A stretch of 25,757 bases of DNA from Branchiostoma floridae (Eukaryota > Chordata > Leptocardii > Amphioxiformes > Branchiostomatidae), in NCBI RefSeq assembly GCF_000003815.2, contig NC_049988.1, forward strand, positions 19,690,694 to 19,716,450, read 5' to 3'. Under the pieces are notes generated by a model that was given only the letters and a program-made list of their open reading frames with translations, ran no database searches and was not told the DNA's origin. The position numbers and the translations under genes were made by a program. Below are positions 21,675-25,757 of the stretch, one piece after another; position 1 is the first letter of the stretch; each line of letters opens with the position of its first letter.

Positions 21675-22097
21675 TGGTCTGCACAGCAACTCTACATTTA
21701 GAACCCGGGGCAGCGGTCTTCATCGCAGCTCCCCATTCAGCATTCAGGGCACTGGTCTTCATCCCAACTCTGCATTGAGCATCCCAGAAAGCGGTCTTCA
21801 CAACAATTCTACATACAGAGGTCTTCATAGCAGCACAACATTCAATACCCGGGACAGCGCCGGGCGTGGGGGGTTACAACACCACCCCAGCGCCGTACGC
21901 AGCCAACCAGACAGCGGTCTTAGTCGCAGCACTCCATTCAGAATCCCTGGACAGCGCCGGGCGTGGAGGATGACAACACCACCCCGGTGCCGCACGGAGC
22001 CAACCAGACAGCGGTCTTAGTCGCAGCACAGCAGTCAGAACCCTGAACAGCGATTTTCATCGTAGCACTCCATTCATCACCCTGGACAGCACCAGGC
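21675..22097 (+). repeat. Compound minisatellite carrying copies of the receptor N-terminus
   Basis: A unit of about 38 bp, of the form GCGGTCTTCATCGCAGCAC, TCCATTCAGAATCCCTGGACA, recurs at about 21675, 21714, 21752, 21791, 21820, 21913, 22010 and 22048. After three of these comes a further block of about 58 bp (GCGCCGGGCRTGGAGG, then 'ACAACACCACC', then 'GGAGCCAACCAGACAGCGGTC'). The first two blocks begin at 21866 and 21963; the third begins at 22098 and is the real coding start. Translated from the position of the start codon, the two upstream copies read VGGYNTTPAPYAANQTAV and VEDDNTTPVPHGANQTAV, against MEGNNTTSAPHGANHTAF in the gene. Both upstream copies have GTG where the gene has ATG, and a TGA at about 22044 separates them from the gene frame. 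Confidence 0.85.
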
Positions 22098-22412
22098 ATG
22101 GAGGGCAACAACACCACCTCGGCGCCGCACGGAGCCAATCACACGGCCTTCCCGGTCCTGCCCGAGGCCTACATCATGCCGGCCATCATCAGCGCCATCA
22201 TCCTGGTCGGTGTCGCCGGGAACTCTCTGGTCATCTTCGTCATCTTCCGGATCGGGGAGATGCGGACGGTGACCAACTACTACATCGCCAACCTGGCCAC
22301 CACGGACCTGGCCTTCCTGGTGCTGTGCCTGCCCGTCACCGCAGTCATCTACGCCGTGCCCAGCTGGCCCTTCGGACTGGTCATGTGCAAGCTGAACAAC
22401 TACATGATCCAG
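22098..22412 (+). CDS. Kisspeptin-receptor-like GPCR, first coding exon (partial)
   Basis: This encodes residues 1-105 of a class A (rhodopsin-like) peptide GPCR, a plasma-membrane receptor that signals through G proteins. The start ATG is the first in frame after an upstream TGA and has a strong context (G at -3, G at +4). Residues 1-25 are an extracellular tail with N-glycosylation sequons at N4, N5 and N14. TM1 spans about 27-51 with the GN(S)LV signature (N42 = N1.50). A short loop contains MRTVTN. TM2 spans about 60-86 with LATTD (D70 = D2.50). ECL1 holds the conserved W90, and TM3 begins at C97 (C3.25, the disulfide cysteine). The runs MRTVTN, YIANLA.TD and MCK..NY..Q fit kisspeptin receptors better than galanin or allatostatin-A receptors, from my memory of these families. 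The open frame passes into the intron, but the coding exon should stop at the donor after codon 105 (phase 0). TM3-TM7 must lie in exons beyond the window; I find none in the following 3.3 kb. The subfamily call is an inference; the GPCR call is firm. Confidence 0.88.
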
Positions 22413-22418
22413 GTACGT
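22410..22418 (+). other. 5' splice site of the receptor exon (CAG|GTACGT)
   Basis: CAG|GTACGT, continuing AAG, fits the U1 consensus well and sits just after the C3.25 region, where homology to the receptor family stops being possible (the next codons VRKPLFVA then a stop are not TM3). The intron is phase 0. This donor is the first of about ten similar junctions in the array downstream. Confidence 0.85.
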
Positions 22419-23930
22419 AAGCCTCTTTTTGTAGCTTAGCCAAACGACACAACTGGACAAACGCCAATATTCTCATATTCTACACAACTGTGGTATTTCA
22501 TAAGTGACTCCATAAGTACTTGGCAGATGTACGATGACACAACTACCTGATTCAGGTAACCTGCCAGCCAACCCCTTTTTAGTAGCTTGGCCAAAGGACA
22601 CAACTGGACAAACGCCAATGTTCTCATATTCTGCACAGCTGTGATATCCATAAGCGACTCCCTTAGTACTTGGCAGATGGATACAACAACTGCATGATTC
22701 AGGTAACCTGCCAGCCAACCCCTTTTTTTGTATCATGGCCAAACAACACGACTGGTCAAACGCCAAAAGGTCCGAAGAAATATTTTCACACTTTGCACAA
22801 CTGGGATATCCACTAAGTGACTCCATTTGCAACTTGGCAGATGTACAAATTTTACATATATCTGATTCAGGTAAGCTGTGAGCCTCCTCATTTTATATCA
22901 TGGCCAAACGACACTGCTGAACAGACGCCAAGACATATTTTCACACCTTACACAACTGGAGTTTCCCCATAAATAACTCCATTTGCAACTTGGCAGATGT
23001 ACGATCATTACATATATCTGACTCAGGTAGGCTGTGAGCCTCCTTATTTTGTATCATAGCCAAATGACACTGCTAAAGAGATGCCAATACATATTCTCAC
23101 GACTTACAAAACTGGAGTTTTCCATAAATGGCTATGTTTGCAACTTGGGAGATGTACAATCATTACATCTATATGATTCATGTAGGCTGTGAGCCTCCTC
23201 TTTTTATATCATGGCCAAACGACACGACTGAACAGACGCCAAGACATATTTTCACACCTTACACAACTGGAGTTTCCCATAAATGACTCAATTTGCAACT
23301 TGGCAGATGTACGATCATTACATATATCTGACTCAGGTAGGCTGTGAGCCTCCTTATTTTGTATCATAGCCAAATGACACTGCTAAAGAGATGCCAATAC
23401 ATATTCTCACGACTTACAAAACTGGAGTTTTCCATAAATGGCTATGTTTGCAACTTGGGAGATGTACAATCATTACATCTATATGATTCATGTAGGCTGT
23501 GAGCCTCCTCTTTTTATATCATGGCCAAACGACACGACTGAACAGACGCCAAGACATATTTTCACACCTTACACAACTGGAGTTTCCCATAAATGACTCA
23601 ATTTGCAACTTGGCAGATGTACGATCATTACATCTACATTATTTAGGTAGGCTGCGAGCCTGCTCATTTTATATCATAAGCCAAACGACACTACCGAACA
23701 GACGCCAATACATATTCTCATACCTATACACAAATGAAATTTCCCATAAATGACTCCATTTGCAACTTGGGAGATGTACAATCATTCCATATATGTGATT
23801 CAGGTCGGCTCCGAGCCACGACATTTTGTATCATGGCCAGACGACATTACTAAAGAGACGCCAAGACAGATAATATTCTCATACCTTACACAACTGGAGT
23901 ATCCCATAAGTGACTCTCTACTTGGCACTC
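22413..23930 (+). repeat. Intronic ~155-bp tandem array repeating the exon-1 donor junction
   Basis: Junctions of the form CAG|GTA lie at GT positions 22413 (real donor), 22556, 22703, 22871, 23027, 23182, 23337, 23492, 23647 and 23804, with spacings of 143, 147, 168, 156, 155, 155, 155, 155 and 157. Each unit continues with GCTGTGAGCCTCC, TATCATGGCCAAACGACAC, 'ACAGACGCCAAGACATATT', 'ACACAACTGGAGTTTCCC' and 'TTTGCAACTTGGCAGATGTA'. The end of each unit resembles the end of the exon: ATGTGC..AACTACATGATCCAG in the gene, ATGTAC..ACTACCTGATTCAG or ATGTAC..TACATATATCTGATTCAG in the units. At 23182 and 23492 the junction is CAT|GT; at 23647 it is TAG|GT. The open frames found on both strands of this array are repeat artefacts. 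Confidence 0.9.
22991..23620 (+). repeat. Recent 310-bp higher-order duplication inside the array
   Basis: Two consecutive dimers of the 155-bp unit (22991-23300 and 23301-23610) appear identical by eye base for base, whereas neighbouring single units differ at many sites. The alternating junction types (CAG|GTAGG and CAT|GTAGG) repeat with the dimer. This points to a recent unequal exchange, or to an assembly duplication. Confidence 0.85.
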
Positions 23931-23997
23931 GCATGGCAAACACCAACGATTGACCCAAGGGACGCTGAAACGCGTTGCCAGTGCTTGTTGCTTGTTG

Positions 23998-24295
23998 CAT
24001 ACAAAGTGTGACTCACTGTAGCAAATACCTTGTGACATCAATGTTGCCATCATCGTTGTAACTCCACCAGCGTTTCGCAAAACAATTTATACTATGGCCT
24101 ACCAGTTTGCTTTTTTGCTATTCTCCCAGTATGCTCGATCCACGTACAACTGAGAAAATAGGTAAAATTCTCAGTGCATTCATAATTTGTTAAGAGTTTC
24201 AGAAACAAACGTGACTTAAAGTACTTGTCTTTCCATGCTGCAGCCGGTATCGCCATTTCTTTTATTGCAATTACGTGTGTTCTTGTTTCCTGTGC
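23998..24295 (+). repeat. Segmental duplication, copy A
   Basis: This copy matches 25436-25757 at an offset of about 1439 bp. Shared blocks are 'GTGACTCACTGTAGCAAATA', 'GCTTGCTTTTTTGCTA', 'AAGAGTTTCAGAA', 'CGTGACTTAA..GTACTTGTCTTT', 'ATGCTGCAGCCG', 'TATCGCCATTTCTTT' and 'GCAATTACGTGTGTTCTTG'. The minus-strand frames in it (24080-23886 and 24307-24092) have no recognisable domain. Confidence 0.8.
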
Positions 24296-24512
24296 GGCTG
24301 CGTACAATTATCTTTTGTCCACATAGTCGGACATGGTCCATCTGCCTAGACTCATAACCCCTCGGCAGTTTGCCTTTGTAGGCTTATGTCCAGCAAGATG
24401 TCGTTTCAGATTAGTTCCCCATACTATGTCCGAAGATTGGATGTTTTCCCATTCGTATGTTGATTTGGCACTGGTATGGCATATTCTGTTCACAATGTAC
24501 GTATAAAAAAGG
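24296..24512. other. Spacer, no gene seen
   Basis: Unassigned sequence within the presumed receptor intron. The minus-strand frame 24493-24308 has no recognisable domain. Confidence 0.4.
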
Positions 24513-25320
24513 ATGTGATTCGATGCCTTGACGTTCTCGCATCCAGCTACTAAGTGAAATTGATCGATAATGCGTACGAAGTTCAGGGCGTTCTCAACAC
24601 TGATCGCGTCTTGTCAGATTATCGTTGCGTATTTGGCCCCAACATCTCCAACCAGGACCTACTAGGTCTAATGAGGAGGCCATGGCCTGACTGCAGTACT
24701 GGCACGGAACGATATGATGATGATCGTTATCGTTCTGTTGTTTTGGTAGTGCTTCACGTATTCATTAGACTAAGAACAAGGTCCAGAAAAAGTTAAAAAC
24801 TTTACTTTGTTTACGATGCATAAAGGAAAGTATATGTCATTGATCAGATGCCTTGATGCTCTCCCATTCAGCTGCTAAGTAGAAATTGATCGATGAAGTG
24901 TACAAAGATCAGGCTGTTCGGTAGAATTGCTCCTGGCGTCCACATACACTGATGGCGTCTTGTTCGATTATCGTTATCGTCCTGTTGTTATTTTAGTGCT
25001 TTATGTATTCAAAAGACCCAGGAAAAAGCTAGAGACGCTAAGTAGGAATTGTCTTTTTTTCGGCCGTAAGTAAAAACTAAAATGTATCAGAGCACTGCAA
25101 CAGGATGTGGCATCCTTCTTCTCAACAATATTCTATTAGCACCTGATGGATTTTTATGATGCATTTATGTCAATTCTCTTGATACTCGGTTCCCGCAAAA
25201 AGCTGAAAGATGAACGCTGTTTGCTCCAATGGCTCGCTAAAACACTGATAACGGCTTGTCAGTTTATCTCTATCTACTGTATCTTGTTGTGATAGTAGTG
25301 GAAGTTCATATATATGTATT
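24513..25320 (+). repeat. Three diverged tandem units of about 300-350 bp
   Basis: GATGCCTTGA..CTC..CA..CAGCT occurs at 24523 and 24847. ACACTGAT..CGTCTTGT..GATTATCGTT occurs at about 24597 and 24946, with a weaker third match at 25241. Each unit then has a TTGT(T)..TAGTG..TATTCA block. Together with copies A and A' this suggests an older expansion of about 1.4 kb. The 80-codon frame at 24554-24796 lies inside unit 1. Confidence 0.65.
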
Positions 25321-25377
25321 CATTACTGTTCGGTCGACCATCACTGGGGTATGGCATTCTCCCACTTTTCTTTGGAT

Positions 25378-25388
25378 GGGGGGGGGGG
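25378..25388 (+). repeat. Eleven-base G run
   Basis: A homopolymer just before duplication copy A'. It is one of four long G runs in the window and is prone to length error. Confidence 0.9.
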
Positions 25389-25435
25389 CTCTTTTTCGAT
25401 GAAGTGTACGCCACCGTGACTGAGACATGCATGTA

Positions 25436-25757
25436 ACATACAAGGTGTGACTCACTGTAGCAAATATCTTGACAGTATGGTTGTCACTGTCGATAACCAC
25501 CTGCTTTAATTTGTGGCAGCCGCAAAGCAATTGGTGCTATGACCTTCCAGCTTGCTTTTTTGCTAATCCTTGCATCTAGTTTCGCAGTATGCCAAAATAA
25601 CTTAGAACTGTTAAATATGTAAAATTTTCTAAGAAATCAATGCATTCATCATTTGTTTTAAGAGTTTCAGAACCAGACGTGACTTAAGGTACTTGTCTTT
25701 GTATGCTGCAGCCGTTATCGCCATTTCTTTGATTGCAATTACGTGTGTTCTTGTTTC
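25436..25757 (+). repeat. Segmental duplication, copy A' (cut by window end)
   Basis: This is the second copy of 23998-24295, diverged by scattered substitutions and small insertions. The window ends inside the shared block GCAATTACGTGTGTTCTTG, so its right boundary is unseen. Confidence 0.8.

Noticed and set aside
21775-22020. 81-codon plus-strand frame just upstream of the receptor.
   Set aside because: It lies entirely in the minisatellite and in a different phase from the receptor.
22413-22439. The receptor open frame continues to a stop at 22439 (ending VRKPLFVA).
   Set aside because: These codons lie past a strong donor and do not look like TM3, where class A receptors continue in a hydrophobic helix. 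I end the exon at 22412.
22077-22460. 127-codon minus-strand frame opposite the receptor exon.
   Set aside because: It is acidic and glycine-rich shadow sequence that arises from the GC-rich codon bias of the plus-strand exon.
23499-23953. Plus-strand frames in the 155-bp array that look repeat-like and protein-like.
   Set aside because: The frames are interrupted by stops in each unit and are preceded by no convincing acceptor, so I treat them as decayed copies of the exon tail, not exons.
1-25757. CRISPR arrays, bacterial operons, rRNA or prophage.
   Set aside because: Repeat units are long and lack spacer structure, there are no ribosome-binding sites or dense coding, and the one gene is a vertebrate-type receptor with an intron.

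Overview
This looks like a piece of animal (metazoan) nuclear DNA, most likely from a cephalochordate (Branchiostoma, amphioxus). It is AT-leaning, almost all non-coding, and packed with decayed tandem arrays and dispersed repeats. One clear protein-coding exon ends in a canonical splice donor, and nothing suggests bacterial operons. The amphioxus assignment rests on my recollection of two dispersed repeat families and on the type of receptor exon. It is an inference, not a search result.

Layout. 1-2095: unassigned sequence with G-runs, one copy of a dispersed composite repeat (about 720-895), a perfect CRE and a 141-bp near-palindrome carrying inverted CCAAT motifs (1160-1300). 2096-5345: an old tandem array with a unit of about 650 bp. 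5633-5921: a second copy of the composite repeat. 6205-7191: an array of about 240-bp units with traces of a decayed reading frame. 8262-8740: short tandem duplications. 10138-10925: three diverged units with a long but unconvincing minus-strand ORF. 11392-12447 and 19240-19942: two probable non-autonomous DNA transposons with terminal inverted repeats and TA flanks. 13345-14115: a dispersed-repeat remnant, then the third composite repeat copy. 17340-17835: repeat fragments, including a LINE-like 3' end.

The gene lies near the right end on the plus strand. A plausible core promoter (perfect CRE, inverted CCAAT, TATA box; 21089-21160) sits about 0.9 kb upstream of the first coding exon (22098-22412) of a rhodopsin-class peptide GPCR that most resembles kisspeptin receptors (KISS1R/GPR54), with galanin and allatostatin-A receptors next. 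The exon covers the extracellular N-terminus, TM1, TM2, ECL1 and the start of TM3, and ends in phase 0 at a strong donor. The remaining exons are not visible here.

The most unusual structure is around this exon. Its 5' edge (start codon and glycosylated N-terminus) is the last of three copies in a compound minisatellite. Its 3' edge (the last TM3 codons plus the splice donor) is the first of about ten copies in a ~155-bp tandem array that fills the start of intron 1. Both exon edges are thus embedded in tandem repeats, and most downstream units still carry a donor-like CAG|GT. The window ends (23998-25757) in further tandem and segmental duplications, the last cut off by the window edge.
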